DNA of 64,000 nt from an uncultured Bacteriovoracaceae bacterium (GTDB lineage: Bacteria > Bdellovibrionota > Bacteriovoracia > Bacteriovoracales > Bacteriovoracaceae). The DNA lies in the NCBI GenBank assembly GCA_937923325.1, contig CAKZUQ010000016.1:60224-124223 (forward strand). Direction: 5' to 3'. The stretch's first letter is position 1, and every line of letters starts with the position of its first letter. The notes under the pieces are model-generated. The model searched no databases. It was not told the DNA's origin and saw only the letters and a list, made by a program, of their open reading frames with translations. This document shows positions 15,820 to 24,829 of the stretch, in pieces. Position numbers and translations under genes: made by a program.

Positions 15820-17244
15820 TCAAGGAATTTTAAATCCTTGACAAGCTCGCTTTCGAGCTGAATCAAGAGTACTTTTAGATTCCTTCTTAGAAGAGTAGTA
15901 TCCAAATGTATAAAGAAAATTTGCTCTATCCTCGTGATTACCTATTGTTCCATCGAGTGCTGACCTCAGCATTTTTTCTACAAGCTTATGGTTTGTATTA
16001 TCATGACTACTGGATAGTAAGAAATCGAAGTTCATTTTATCTCCTTTTAATAATTCCTCATCTTTTTTAAAAGATTTTACAGTATGATAAAACTTTCTAA
16101 AACTTGATGTAAAGACGGGGAAACTCTCTCTTTGCAAATCCTTTCTAATGAAATGAACGATCTCTTGCTCCAAGAAAGTTTCACCTTCAAAAGAATTAGC
16201 AAAAAAATCTATCTTTGTTTGATACCCTTTAAAATTTTTGGGTAGCTTATTTTTTTTACAAAACTTCTTAGTGTTTTTTATTATTGTCTTTATATTCTTG
16301 TACAAAATTGAATAACTAATAAGCTCTTTATTTTTAATTGATTTTGAATATATAACACCTACTGCATGTTTTTCTCCACCGCTTAATTTAAGTTCTTTAA
16401 TGTACTTTTTAAAGTCTTTAGATGGATAGTCTTTCGTGAGTTTGAGCTGACCACTTGCACCATCAGCTCTGATGATTTCTGCAATTTGAGCTCTAACTTC
16501 TTTCGTACCACTAATATCCATACTGTATTTCATAAAAGTTGAAATGTGATCATTCTTGCATGAGGTGATCCTCTTAATACTATTTAATACTTTCAAGGGC
16601 TCATTTATTAGATTGTTAGTATAAAATTGATCTGCACCAATTTCAGACCAATTAGCTGAAGAAATCATACCACCATTCATTCGAAGAAATAGTTCTTCCA
16701 TAGAGTCACCCTTCTTCGCTTTTAATAGTACATCTGAAGTATTACCGTGCCGAAGATAGGAAGGATAGCTAGGATATGAATCTGTTATTACGCAAATATT
16801 TTCAGAAGCCTCACCTTTTAATAACTGATAAGATAAAAGATTCCTCATAAAGTCACCTGAAAAGCATGATGCATTTAATAAAGCTACTTTATGCCCATTA
16901 CTTTAGAGAGTGTTAAGTGAATCTAAAATTTTGGAACTATCATCATCGCCATTGTTACAATGAGCAACGCCTCCTTTTGATTCATGGGTTCCTTGATGAA
17001 TAAGTATTTGAGAATTTTTTGGTAGGCTTTCTGAGTATCTATCTAGCTCAGACCAGCCATCAACTTTCACACAATTATGTCCAGATATAGTTTGATTTTC
17101 AGTATCCATTATAGGTCTTCTAGTAATGCTAAAAGTTTTATTCCAATCTTTCTTCTCTCCCGAAATAATAACACAAGTAAACCTTGGATTTTCAACTCCT
17201 AAGAGTGAGAAGGAATAGAGAATTATAAGCAAGACATACTTCAT
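15820..17244 (-). pseudogene. Exported caspase-like protease gene with in-frame TAA
   Basis: Two ORFs (17244-16903 and 16848-15820) are in the same frame, separated by one TAA at 16905-16903 plus 18 sense codons (SNGHKVALLNASCFSGDF). Read through, they give one 474-codon exported protein (signal MKYVLLIILYSFSLLGVE). The catalytic pair of a C14/C13-type caspase fold is present: His in ILIHQGTHESKGG and Cys in LLNASCFSGDF, each at the end of a hydrophobic strand. The stop lies between them, so neither piece alone is a protease. The downstream part (about 340 residues) is lysine-rich and unrecognised. A nonsense mutation in the decaying island is the simplest reading. Confidence 0.7.
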
Positions 17245-17303
17245 AATTACTTATCGTATGTAGAATAAATAAGCTTAAATACAATCCACCTTTACTAGTC
17301 AGG

Positions 17304-17398
17304 TTGAGTAACACTCAATACTTGACTATTTCGCCATTACACAATAAGTCCAATTCTTTAAGTTGTTGATTGTTCGTTCATTTGAATTTTTCGCCATT
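17304..17398. repeat. Palindrome and two TTTCGCCATT repeats
   Basis: TTGAGT-AAC-ACTCAA at 17304-17318 is a perfect short palindrome 60 bases upstream of the caspase-like gene. TTTCGCCATT occurs at 17329-17338 and again exactly 60 bases later at 17389-17398, each preceded by TTGA. Possible regulator sites for the divergent genes; no protein can be assigned. Confidence 0.3.
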
Positions 17399-17412
17399 GG
17401 AGATTGATGTTA

Positions 17413-17441
17413 TGTACGTTATGGTGTACACTTAATGTGTA
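17413..17441. promoter_or_regulatory. Operator-like inverted repeats of the Phd/ParE pair
   Basis: TGTAC-8-GTACA (17413-17430) overlaps TACAC-TTAAT-GTGTA (17427-17441), immediately upstream of the AGGAG site and ATG of the antitoxin gene. Overlapping palindromes at this position are typical for toxin-antitoxin autoregulation by the Phd-type protein. Confidence 0.5.
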
Positions 17442-17450
17442 GGAGTTTAC

Positions 17451-17726
17451 ATGACTAATTCTAAGAAGAAGACAATTACAGAGTTAAGAAATTCAATATT
17501 TGAAACATTTGACGATGTTGTATCTGGTCAAACTCAAATTATAACTCACAAGAATGGCTCAAGTGTCGCGATGGTTCCAGTTGATACACTTGAAATGCTT
17601 ATTCAAGAAATTGAGCTTCATAAAAACCTTGCAATTGGTTATGCACAGGCATTAAGAGGTGAGGGCATAACAACTTCAAAGCTTAAGAGTAAACTAAAAA
17701 AGAAAGCTCAAGAATTAAGAGCTTAG
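17451..17726 (+). CDS. Phd/YefM-family antitoxin
   Basis: 91 residues. ITELRNSIFETFDDVVSGQTQIITHKNGSSVAMVPVDTLEMLI is the Phd/YefM DNA-binding fold (short strands with I-T-x-x-x-x, then a hydrophobic V-A-M-V-P strand). The basic C-terminal helix would wrap the toxin. It has an AGGAG SD and overlapping upstream palindromes, and ends 1 base before the toxin start. Confidence 0.8.
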   Translation: MTNSKKKTITELRNSIFETFDDVVSGQTQIITHKNGSSVAMVPVDTLEMLIQEIELHKNLAIGYAQALRGEGITTSKLKSKLKKKAQELRA

Positions 17727-17727
17727 T

Positions 17728-18039
17728 ATGATTAAGTGGACTCCTAAGTCAGAGAATGATCTAGAGCAAATTCTTGAATACATCACTGAACAATTTAACA
17801 TTGATTTAGCACTAGAGACAGTAAACAGTCTAATTGATTTTGTTGATTCTACTCTTTTGAAAAATCCATTAGCAGGTAAGCTACTTGAATCAAATCCTTT
17901 ATTTTCAAGAATAGTTTTTAGCGGTAACTCTATTTATTATTGTGAAAATCCAAAAGATAAAAATATTTATATTGTCTATGTGCAAGCTAGATCAATGAAA
18001 CTAAAAGCTGATCGTATCTCAGACGAAGATGTTGCTTAA
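17728..18039 (+). CDS. ParE/RelE-superfamily toxin
   Basis: 103 residues: KWTPKSENDLEQILEYITEQFNIDLALETVNSL is the helical hairpin at the N-terminus of ParE-type proteins, followed by NPLAGKLLESNPLFSRIVFSGNSIYYCENPKDKNIYIVYVQARS with the usual R-x-x-x-x-x-x-Y-I-x-Y strand order. It follows the Phd-type antitoxin by one base. Whether it targets gyrase (ParE) or ribosomal mRNA (RelE) cannot be told from sequence. Confidence 0.82.
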   Translation: MIKWTPKSENDLEQILEYITEQFNIDLALETVNSLIDFVDSTLLKNPLAGKLLESNPLFSRIVFSGNSIYYCENPKDKNIYIVYVQARSMKLKADRISDEDVA

Positions 18040-18332
18040 TTAAAAATGAAGCTAAATGAACTCAAATTAAATAATGTGAAATAGACGAGGCCTGCTCTAG
18101 GCTAAAAATCAAACTAAGTGACTGTTATTATTGTGTGAGATGCCTTGCCAAAGCTTCATTCGGGGAGTTCGGGCATATAGTTCTAACCTCTTAAAATTAT
18201 TAATGGTTTTTTTGTTTAATTTGGCAAAAGCTCTCTCATAATCGTTTGTTAAACATATCTTAGCTTATTTTTCTTGTTTTATCTTTTGAAAATGTCGGTT
18301 ATATGTCACAAATATTTGTTTTTGTCGCATAT

Positions 18333-19361
18333 ATGTCGTATAAAACCTTAGAGCTTTTGAAAATACCAACATCAATTAATATTACTGATGAAATTGTCCA
18401 TTGGCTTATGAAGATTGGAGAGTGTAGACCATTTTTTGAAGAGCACTTGGGAACACCTTTGGAGCTTGACCTTTTAAGAAAAGCACAGGTTAGAGCTATT
18501 ACTTATTCAAATCAAATAGAAGGAAATTCTCTTGGGGAAAAAGATGTTAATGATGTTTTAGAATCAAACTCAAAGATCTCGTCAGAAGAAAGAGAAGTAC
18601 AAAATTACAAGGATGCCTTGTTATTTGTAGAAAAACTTGCTGAAGAAAATAGAGAAATATCTCAAAGAGATTTCTGCAATATTCAAAAACTTGTAACAAA
18701 CGGTTTCTTAGAAGATGATCAAAGTGGTCAGTACAGGAAAATTCAAGTTTCTATTGCCGATGCAAATGATAATAAGATCATCGATACTCTACCTGAACCT
18801 CATCATATATCTCTTGCCATGGATGAATTGTGGCAATGGCTAGAGGATACAAAGAATAAAAATTCATTTATAAGAGCATTTGGATTTCATTTAATCGCAG
18901 TTGCTATTCATCCATTTGCAGATGGAAATGGAAGAAGTGTAAGGTTGATGCAACACCTTTTATTATTAAAATCAAAAGAAAGAATTGCTAAATTTGTTCC
19001 CTCTGAAACAGCAATCATGAGAACTAGGGATGTATATTACTATAGTATTCGAGAAGCTAAGAAGTTAGGCCGGCTTGATAATATGATCTCTTATCTTGCA
19101 AAATGCTTTTATGAATCTGCTAGTGAGGCGACTCAAGAAGGAAGAAGTATTCTAAATACAAATAAAAAGCTGAATCCAAAACAAAGAAGAGAACAGATTC
19201 TTATATTTGCAAAGACGGTAAAAGAGTTTAGCATGTCTAATTTATTAGAGCTTCATCCTAATGTTAATAGAAGAACATTGGAGAGAGATTTAGATCTTCT
19301 TGTTAAAGAAGGAATGTTGAAATCTAAAGGTGAGAAAAAGGGTAGGAAGTACTTTGTATAG
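18333..19361 (+). CDS. Fic-domain AMP-transferase with winged-helix tail
   Basis: The Fic motif IHPFADGNGRSVR is complete, so it should transfer AMP (or a related nucleotide group) to a protein hydroxyl. An N-terminal inhibitory helix with S-N-Q-I-E-G (pattern S/T-x-x-x-E-G/N) marks it as an autoinhibited class II Fic protein. The C-terminal 70 residues form a winged helix (LELHPNVNRRTLERDLDLLVKEGMLKSKG), common in this subfamily. Start ATG 18333 is preferred; an ATG at 18303 adds ten residues. No SD is seen. ATATGTC occurs twice just upstream. A partner target is not evident. Confidence 0.88.
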   Translation: MSYKTLELLKIPTSINITDEIVHWLMKIGECRPFFEEHLGTPLELDLLRKAQVRAITYSNQIEGNSLGEKDVNDVLESNSKISSEEREVQNYKDALLFVEKLAEENREISQRDFCNIQKLVTNGFLEDDQSGQYRKIQVSIADANDNKIIDTLPEPHHISLAMDELWQWLEDTKNKNSFIRAFGFHLIAVAIHPFADGNGRSVRLMQHLLLLKSKERIAKFVPSETAIMRTRDVYYYSIREAKKLGRLDNMISYLAKCFYESASEATQEGRSILNTNKKLNPKQRREQILIFAKTVKEFSMSNLLELHPNVNRRTLERDLDLLVKEGMLKSKGEKKGRKYFV

Positions 19362-19760
19362 ATACTTTTCTAAAATTAAAATATCGATAGTTCAACCTAC
19401 TTCTCCCTAATAAGAAAATTTCACAAAATTATTTCGTAGGGAGTAGATTTTTAATTTATAAAGTATTTAGTTCAAGCTAGATAAAAGGTAATTCTTTTAG
19501 AATTGAACCATTTTAGTTTGGATATAAGGGGCCAAATTAATGGCCCTAGCTTTTTATAAATATCTAATTTATCGAAGCTTCAGTCTCTTTGTTGCCGTAA
19601 CTTATAATTGCCAAAATGATCCTTTTTTAGATAAGTATTTTTATGAGTGTACCATTTGTAGGTATACCTATTAATGTCTTTTGGATGCCAAGTGAGTGAT
19701 ATCGAAACTGTTCTTTTTAGTGATAAAAAAGCTTAATCAGTTTGAAATGCCTGTAAGTAG
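19362..19760. other. Non-coding stretch at the probable island right side
   Basis: No gene is visible. It holds an imperfect inverted repeat CTACTTCTCCCTA/TAGGGAGTAG (about 19400-19454) and a terminator-like hairpin at 19529. It is the likeliest place for the right end of the island, but no copy of the left-edge repeats was found. Confidence 0.4.
19529..19555 (+). terminator. Rho-independent terminator-like hairpin after the Fic gene
   Basis: GGGCCA at 19529-19534 (one extra G bulged) pairs with TGGCCC at 19541-19546 around a six-base AATTAA loop and is followed by TAGCTTTTTA. It lies 170 bases after the Fic stop. Confidence 0.55.
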
Positions 19761-20177
19761 TTATTTACAATAGCAGTCATATTTATTTTTTAAATCTATT
19801 ACAGTGACTATCTTTGTTTTGTCTTCACAGTATGCAGCAACGACTCTTATGTGTTGGTTGTCTTTTTTAGAATATCCTTCCAAGGATTTAATTGGGCAAG
19901 GTCTTTTGTTGGGATCAGATTTTCTTATATTAATCTTTCCTTTTGATAATACTTGATCAATCTCCTCTTTATCTATACCTCTACATTTCATTCGACACTT
20001 TGCGTGATGTGTTAATATATAGTTTGAATTAAAACCAACAGATCGTTGCATATGCTTAGAATCTTTTCTAAAATTATCCTGCTTTTGACTATTTTGTTGG
20101 TTCTGGTTTTTTGTAATAAATCCAATAATGGCCATTACTATTATTGCTAATGTGCTTTTTACTTTTTTACTCTTCAC
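19761..20177 (-). CDS. DUF4258 protein with N-terminal membrane anchor
   Basis: 138 residues. An N-terminal hydrophobic segment (LAIIVMAIIGFI) acts as anchor or signal, then a Gln/Asn-rich linker, then a DUF4258-like domain: LTHHAKCRMKCRGIDKEEIDQVLSKGKI and a later IRVVAAYCEDKTKIVTVIDL. DUF4258 has no firm function; the fold resembles small toxin-like or RelE-like domains. A second DUF4258-like protein is at 22781. It is divergent from the HerA-like gene. Confidence 0.6.
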   Translation of the reverse strand: MKSKKVKSTLAIIVMAIIGFITKNQNQQNSQKQDNFRKDSKHMQRSVGFNSNYILTHHAKCRMKCRGIDKEEIDQVLSKGKINIRKSDPNKRPCPIKSLEGYSKKDNQHIRVVAAYCEDKTKIVTVIDLKNKYDCYCK

Positions 20178-20217
20178 TTAGTCCTCATTTAGTTTTCAAT
20201 TCAATAGGAGTATATAG

Positions 20218-21663
20218 GTGAGTAAAATTATCATTGGTGCAAATAAAAATAAAGAGCAATCTTCAATCCTTTTAAAAATGGCAAATAGGCATGGTCTTAT
20301 TGCTGGTGCTACAGGTACTGGAAAGACTGTTACTTTAAAGGTTTTAGCTGAGCAATTTGCGAAGGCCGGAACTTCTGTATTTTTAACTGACGTCAAAGGT
20401 GATTTATCTGGATTCATTGGAGAAGGGAAAGCTCATGAAGAAGTGTCTAGACGTGTAGATCATATTGGACTTGAGAACTTCTCATTTGAAAAATTCTCAA
20501 CAGTCTTTTGGGACCTTTATGGAGAAAATGGGCATCCCGTAAGGACAACTATATCTGAGATGGGACCAATTCTTTTATCTAAACTACTAGATCTTAATGC
20601 AAACCAAGAAGATCTTATAACAATTGCATTTGATTATGCAGATGAAGAAGGACTTTTACTTCTTGATATTAAAGATTTGAAATCCGTACTTACTTATATG
20701 AGTGAAGCAAAAGATGAAGATCTGGAAGAATATGGAAAAATTTCTAAGGCCAGTGTAGGTGCCATCCTGAGAAGATTAAGTGCTCTTGAGAGCTCTGGTG
20801 GAGACATATTCTTTGCTGAACCAGCACTTGATATTCAAGATATCATTAAAAAAGACTTTTCGGGGGCCGGAATTATCAATGTTCTAGATGCACAAAAACT
20901 TATGCTAGATCAAAGACTTTATGGAACATTCCTACTTTGGTTCTTATCAGAATTATTTGAAGAACTTCCAGAAGCAGGGGACTTAGATAAACCAAAAGTT
21001 GTACTGTTTTTTGATGAGGCACATTTATTATTTAAAGATATACCCAAGGCGTTATTAGAAAAAATCGAAATGGTAGTAAAGCTAATTAGATCAAAGGCTG
21101 TAGGTGTATATTTTGTAACTCAAAACCCTGCAGATATCCCTAGCTCTGTTTTATCCCAACTTGGTAATAGAATCATTCATGGTCTTCGCTCTTATACAGA
21201 GAAGGATCGTAAGGCCATTAGTGCGCTTTCATCTGGGTTTAGATCCAATGATGAATTTGATTTTAAAGATGTCGTTGGAGAGTTAAAGGTAGGGGAAAGC
21301 TTAGTGTCTTGTTTAGATGAAAATGGTGCTCCTCATATTTTAGAGCGAGTTTTAAATTCACCTCCTTCCTCAATGTTTGGACAGGCCAGTGGGACGCAGG
21401 TTCAGCAGGCCATATCTAATTCTCCATATCTAGAGAAATATAAAAATATGATTGATAGAGAGTCTGCATTTGAAGTTTTAAAGAAACGCAAAGAAGAGCA
21501 ACTTAAAAATGAAGAGTCGCAAAAATCAGAAAAGAAAACAAAGAAGAAATCTGCCAGACAAGGTCCTGTTGAAGCTTTTTTTAAGTCTATGCTTCGTGCA
21601 ATTGGATCTCAACTGGGAAGACAAATCATGAGAGGTATTCTTGGCTCTATTAAGCGCCGCTAG
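20218..21663 (+). CDS. HerA-like ATPase (DUF853 / YjgR family)
   Basis: 481 residues, cytoplasmic hexameric motor type of the FtsK-HerA superfamily. Walker A is GATGTGKT (residues 30-37), followed by TDVKGDLSGF; Walker B is VVLFFDEAHLLF, then FVTQNPADIPSSVLSQLGNRI (sensor region) and a Lys-rich tail with a C-terminal helix. It matches E. coli YjgR-type DUF853 proteins, whose role is not settled. Translation starts at GTG 20218 with AGGAG upstream. No NurA-type nuclease is adjacent. Confidence 0.88.
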   Translation: MSKIIIGANKNKEQSSILLKMANRHGLIAGATGTGKTVTLKVLAEQFAKAGTSVFLTDVKGDLSGFIGEGKAHEEVSRRVDHIGLENFSFEKFSTVFWDLYGENGHPVRTTISEMGPILLSKLLDLNANQEDLITIAFDYADEEGLLLLDIKDLKSVLTYMSEAKDEDLEEYGKISKASVGAILRRLSALESSGGDIFFAEPALDIQDIIKKDFSGAGIINVLDAQKLMLDQRLYGTFLLWFLSELFEELPEAGDLDKPKVVLFFDEAHLLFKDIPKALLEKIEMVVKLIRSKAVGVYFVTQNPADIPSSVLSQLGNRIIHGLRSYTEKDRKAISALSSGFRSNDEFDFKDVVGELKVGESLVSCLDENGAPHILERVLNSPPSSMFGQASGTQVQQAISNSPYLEKYKNMIDRESAFEVLKKRKEEQLKNEESQKSEKKTKKKSARQGPVEAFFKSMLRAIGSQLGRQIMRGILGSIKRR

Positions 21664-21833
21664 TCATTTATCTAATAATATTGACACGAATTTCTGGCTT
21701 AATAGTTTTATGATTTAATTTCTCTTAGTTTTGTCTTAACTTTAACTATATGAAATTAATATAAAAATAACTTTATTCTATTGTGACCTGTTATTACATA
21801 TCTTCATATTTATAGATTAGTATACAATTCAGT

Positions 21834-22772
21834 ATGTTTAAATCTTCTAAAGAATTCTCTTATTGTTATGAAGGCGATGATATTATTATAAGAAAATCTT
21901 CTTGCTTCTCAGACAAAATAGAAGTTTCTTTAAATGGACAGAACATTGCTTATTACAAAAATTCTTTTTTGGGTATTAAATATAATAATCCGATAGTATT
22001 CGATGATGAAGTGATCAGCTCGGATGGGTCTTCATATCACTTGAGAGTAGTTTGTGGAATGCACTTTGGAATCGAATTTAGGTATAATATCTATGTTGAT
22101 GGGAAATATGTTCTTGATATTCCTGAAAGAGATATCTATTGCTTAAGACCTATTTTATTTTTTTCCTTGTTTTCTGTCTTGTCGCCGATCCTTCTGCTTA
22201 GTTTTGGTATCATAAGTATTATTTTTATTCATAATAAAGTTGATTACTCTAAGAGTAAGAGCAAGATTGTAAATAGTGATTTCAATTTATACCAATCTGA
22301 TATCTCTAAGGTTTTATTCAAAAAAAATGTTAAGTTAAAAAACATTAAAAAAAAGGATTGGGTTTCTAGGTGCCATAAAAATGAAGATTACCACTGTAGA
22401 TTAGCTTCCTACCTATTTGCTATTGATGGAGACAATCAAAGTCGAATTGACTATGCAATGAAATCCTGCTTCAAGGGATATCCTTATAGTTGTTATCAAG
22501 CATACCTTGCAAGAACTTTTACTCTTTCAAATAAATCTTATAAAGATGTTATAAATCCAATTATTAAAAGTTGTACTAACGATTCTATTTTAGATGATAG
22601 AGGTCAAAAAATTTGTTATGGTTTTATTCGGGTATATCTTAGAGAATCTAATGATTTAAATACAGTAAAAAAAATATCCGAAAAGTTATGCAAGGAAGGT
22701 TTCGTTAAAGGGTGTCAGCAAAAACAGGCTTTAAACTCAGAGATAATCGATTTTAGTCTAGATACTAAGTAA
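21834..22772 (+). CDS. Membrane protein with Sel1-like cysteine repeats
   Basis: The N-terminal 110 residues are beta-rich, then one or two membrane helices (PILFFSLFSVLSPILLLSFGIISIIFI) and a C-terminal region with Cys-paired helical repeats (SRCHKNEDYHCRLASYLF, SCFKGYPYSCYQAYLA, LCKEGFVKGCQQ) like Hcp/Sel1 repeat proteins, where each Cys pair bridges one helix hairpin. The repeats are probably outside the cytoplasm. No family was assigned. No clear SD is seen before ATG 21834. Confidence 0.5.
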   Translation: MFKSSKEFSYCYEGDDIIIRKSSCFSDKIEVSLNGQNIAYYKNSFLGIKYNNPIVFDDEVISSDGSSYHLRVVCGMHFGIEFRYNIYVDGKYVLDIPERDIYCLRPILFFSLFSVLSPILLLSFGIISIIFIHNKVDYSKSKSKIVNSDFNLYQSDISKVLFKKNVKLKNIKKKDWVSRCHKNEDYHCRLASYLFAIDGDNQSRIDYAMKSCFKGYPYSCYQAYLARTFTLSNKSYKDVINPIIKSCTNDSILDDRGQKICYGFIRVYLRESNDLNTVKKISEKLCKEGFVKGCQQKQALNSEIIDFSLDTK

Positions 22773-22780
22773 TTGTGTTT

Positions 22781-23149
22781 TTAGCTTTGCTTGAAATCAT
22801 TCCTCATGTAATCATCAAAAGTTAACTCTTTATCTTCTTTTTGTTGATCATGCTGAAGATGTTGCTTTATATTTTTTCCAGTAGATGATGAAATTATTTT
22901 TTCAGCGCTTCCTCTTTCTATATCTGGAGAAGTAACAGTAATTATTTTATCTAGATCATGAGTAAGGTAAACATGGTAGCCATCAAGCGTAATGACTACC
23001 TCATGTTCAGATCTATCTTCAAAGACCCCATTTTCTAGAATCTTTTTTAGCTGTAGATCTGAAACATTTCTCTGTTTTTGTCTTTGCTTTGCATGATAGG
23101 TTTTAATAATACCCATAATGCTTTTTTTATTGAATCTGCGTTTTAACAT
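22781..23149 (-). CDS. DUF4258-like small protein
   Basis: 122 residues. The segment TYHAKQRQKQRNVSDLQLKKILENGVFEDRSEHEVVITLDGYHVYLTHDLDKIITVTSP follows the DUF4258 plan: H-A-x-x-R-x-x-x-R at the start, a helix, then hairpin strands ending I-x-T-V. It is basic at the N-terminus and has no signal. The start is uncertain (ATG 23149 or 23116), neither with an SD. It lies 6 bases after the upstream small helical gene. Confidence 0.5.
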   Translation of the reverse strand: MLKRRFNKKSIMGIIKTYHAKQRQKQRNVSDLQLKKILENGVFEDRSEHEVVITLDGYHVYLTHDLDKIITVTSPDIERGSAEKIISSSTGKNIKQHLQHDQQKEDKELTFDDYMRNDFKQS

Positions 23150-23155
23150 TTTAGA

Positions 23156-23425
23156 TTAGTTATTTAGCTTATCTTTTAATGCTTCTTTGGCCTTCTCTAC
23201 TGCACTAAAGTCTAATCCAAGTTCATCAACAGCTTCTTTAATAATTGTTGGAGTTGTCATTATTAGACCCATTATCTCTTGGAGCTTTTCTTGCGGGATT
23301 CCAAGCTTTTGAATAACTCCCATGGCCATAAATGGATTTTCAGTTAATGTTTTAAATAGTTCTTGAATTTTTTCTTGATCTATATTTAATTCTTTTAAAA
23401 TTTTGATGATTGGGTTGTTACTCAT
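23156..23425 (-). CDS. Small helical protein, DUF2999-like
   Basis: 89 residues, all helical: NPIIKILKELNIDQEKIQELFKTLTENPFMAMGVIQKLGI, then IMTTPTIIKEAVDELGLDFSAVEKAKEALK. This resembles DUF2999 proteins of marine gammaproteobacteria as I recall them (N-P-I-I-x-x-L-K start, L-G-L-D-F near the end). No function is known. Strong AGGAG SD before ATG 23425. It heads a two-gene unit with the DUF4258-like gene. Confidence 0.55.
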   Translation of the reverse strand: MSNNPIIKILKELNIDQEKIQELFKTLTENPFMAMGVIQKLGIPQEKLQEIMGLIMTTPTIIKEAVDELGLDFSAVEKAKEALKDKLNN

Positions 23426-23492
23426 TCTTTTCTCCTATACTAATTATAAATTTTTATTCCATATATCTTTATCAATTTTAATGATCAATTTG

Positions 23493-24632
23493 TTATTCTG
23501 ACAAATACTTTAAAAGATCAACTATAGGGTTAAGTATATCTTTACCTAGAATTTTACTTCGATCCGAGCTCCAGCCATATTCTTTTGATGGATTGTTTTT
23601 ATTGTCTTTAAATGGCATCTCTAAGGTATAGGACATACAGTTAAATCTGTGTGCTATTGCATTTGTAGCAACGGTCATATTGGCTTCCCCCGGTGCATCT
23701 AAGGGATATCCATATTCAGTTTGAAATTCATTTGTCGCTTTTAGAAATGATTCCTTAAATAGCTTTTCTTGCTTTGCAATCTCCTCAGTATATGATGGAT
23801 TTCCTTCACTTCCAGCTACAAAATTATATGGAAGGTTCTCATCACCATGAATATCTAAAAATAGATCTACTCCTGTACTATCCATTTCTTTTACTGCGTA
23901 ATAAACTTCTGGGCCAGTCTCTAAACTTGGATTTTCCCATTCTCTATTTAAGTTTACACCCTTGGCATTTGTCCTTAGGTGTCCTCTGAAGGCACCGTCA
24001 GGATTCATATTTGGTATTATGTAAAAGTTTGCCATTGATAAGGCATCTTTACTTAACTCATCATTAGTATCCAGAAGTCTCTCTAAAAAGCCCTCAACGA
24101 ACCATTCGGCCATTGTCTCTCCTGGATGCTGCCTAGCTGTCATCCATACATTTAATTTCTTCTCATTTGATCCAACCTTTAGAAGGTCAATATCTTTGTT
24201 ATCAAAGGTTTTTCCAAGTGATCTTACTGTGCATAAATCTGATAACTGAGACTTTCCAATTAAGTCTAAGTGTCTCTCATGACTATATGGTGTAAAGTAT
24301 GCCAAGAAAAAAGTATTATACTTAGGAGTGTGGTTTATTTGTAACTCTTTTCCATTAAAACTTGTGTCGACTCTGAACCAATTTTTTCTATCATATGAAC
24401 ATACAGCCCTATATTCTTCCCATCCTGGAACATATGCTGATTCTCCAGCATTTAGAATTCTAAGTGTATGCTCGATATCTTTACTAGAAGAAACTCTAAA
24501 GTAAAACCATTGAAAGAACTCTGACTCATTGTCCTTGTTTATTTTAAGTTCAATATTATCGACACTTGTGCTGTTGATTACTTCTATATTTCCTCCGTCA
24601 AAGTTCGAAGAGATATGTATTTGTTCATTCAT
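23493..24632 (-). CDS. M14-family zinc carboxypeptidase, cytosolic CCP-like
   Basis: 379 residues: an N-terminal beta-sandwich typical of cytosolic carboxypeptidases (QWFYFRVSSS, then NAGESAYVPGWEEYRAVCSYDRKNWFRV), then the M14 domain with zinc ligands His169 and Glu172 (ARQHPGETMAEWF) and His262 (LDIHGDEN), NMNPDGAFRGHLR, and catalytic Glu338 (YTLEMPFKD). There is no signal peptide, so it acts in the cytoplasm. Bacterial members may trim C-terminal residues of proteins or peptides; the substrate is unknown. Strong AAAGGAG SD. Confidence 0.88.
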   Translation of the reverse strand: MNEQIHISSNFDGGNIEVINSTSVDNIELKINKDNESEFFQWFYFRVSSSKDIEHTLRILNAGESAYVPGWEEYRAVCSYDRKNWFRVDTSFNGKELQINHTPKYNTFFLAYFTPYSHERHLDLIGKSQLSDLCTVRSLGKTFDNKDIDLLKVGSNEKKLNVWMTARQHPGETMAEWFVEGFLERLLDTNDELSKDALSMANFYIIPNMNPDGAFRGHLRTNAKGVNLNREWENPSLETGPEVYYAVKEMDSTGVDLFLDIHGDENLPYNFVAGSEGNPSYTEEIAKQEKLFKESFLKATNEFQTEYGYPLDAPGEANMTVATNAIAHRFNCMSYTLEMPFKDNKNNPSKEYGWSSDRSKILGKDILNPIVDLLKYLSE

Positions 24633-24798
24633 TATATGCTCCTTTTAGTTAAAGATTATAAACGAACTTTCTGTCAATGTCTTTTGCCATTAATGCAGTC
24701 GGCATTTCTATTTAGTCTGCTATTTCAACTGTTTAGAGTTTTGTTGATCTTTTTTGTATTGCTCTTAGTACGTAGATTAAATTATTTTGTTGATTGCG

Positions 24799-24812
24799 CA
24801 GCAAGTTTGCTG
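24799..24812. promoter_or_regulatory. Operator-like palindrome before hicA
   Basis: CAGCAA-GT-TTGCTG is a perfect inverted repeat 17 bases upstream of the hicA start codon, the expected place for the HicB HTH domain to bind and repress the operon. Confidence 0.5.
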
Positions 24813-24829
24813 TATTTTAGGAGTATACT

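Larger units (their letters stand above)
10741..19720. mobile_element. Probable integrative island; right end not located
   Basis: Between mutM and the HerA-like locus lie a tyrosine integrase at the very edge, an excisionase-like HTH protein, two toxin-antitoxin-type pairs, an IS481 element, a broken caspase-like gene and a Fic protein, with long non-coding gaps. This is the usual make-up of an integrated element. No conjugation or phage structural genes are present, so it is degraded or mobilised in trans. I could not find a direct repeat of the left edge, so the right limit is a guess placed before the DUF4258 gene. Confidence 0.4.

Noticed and set aside
16903..16905. Recoding of TAA as a sense codon
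   Set aside because: TAA ends many intact genes in the window and no recoding element is evident; a nonsense mutation is simpler.
17329..17398. TTTCGCCATT pair as integration attachment sites
   Set aside because: Only 60 bases apart with no element between them; too short and not linked to the integrase end.
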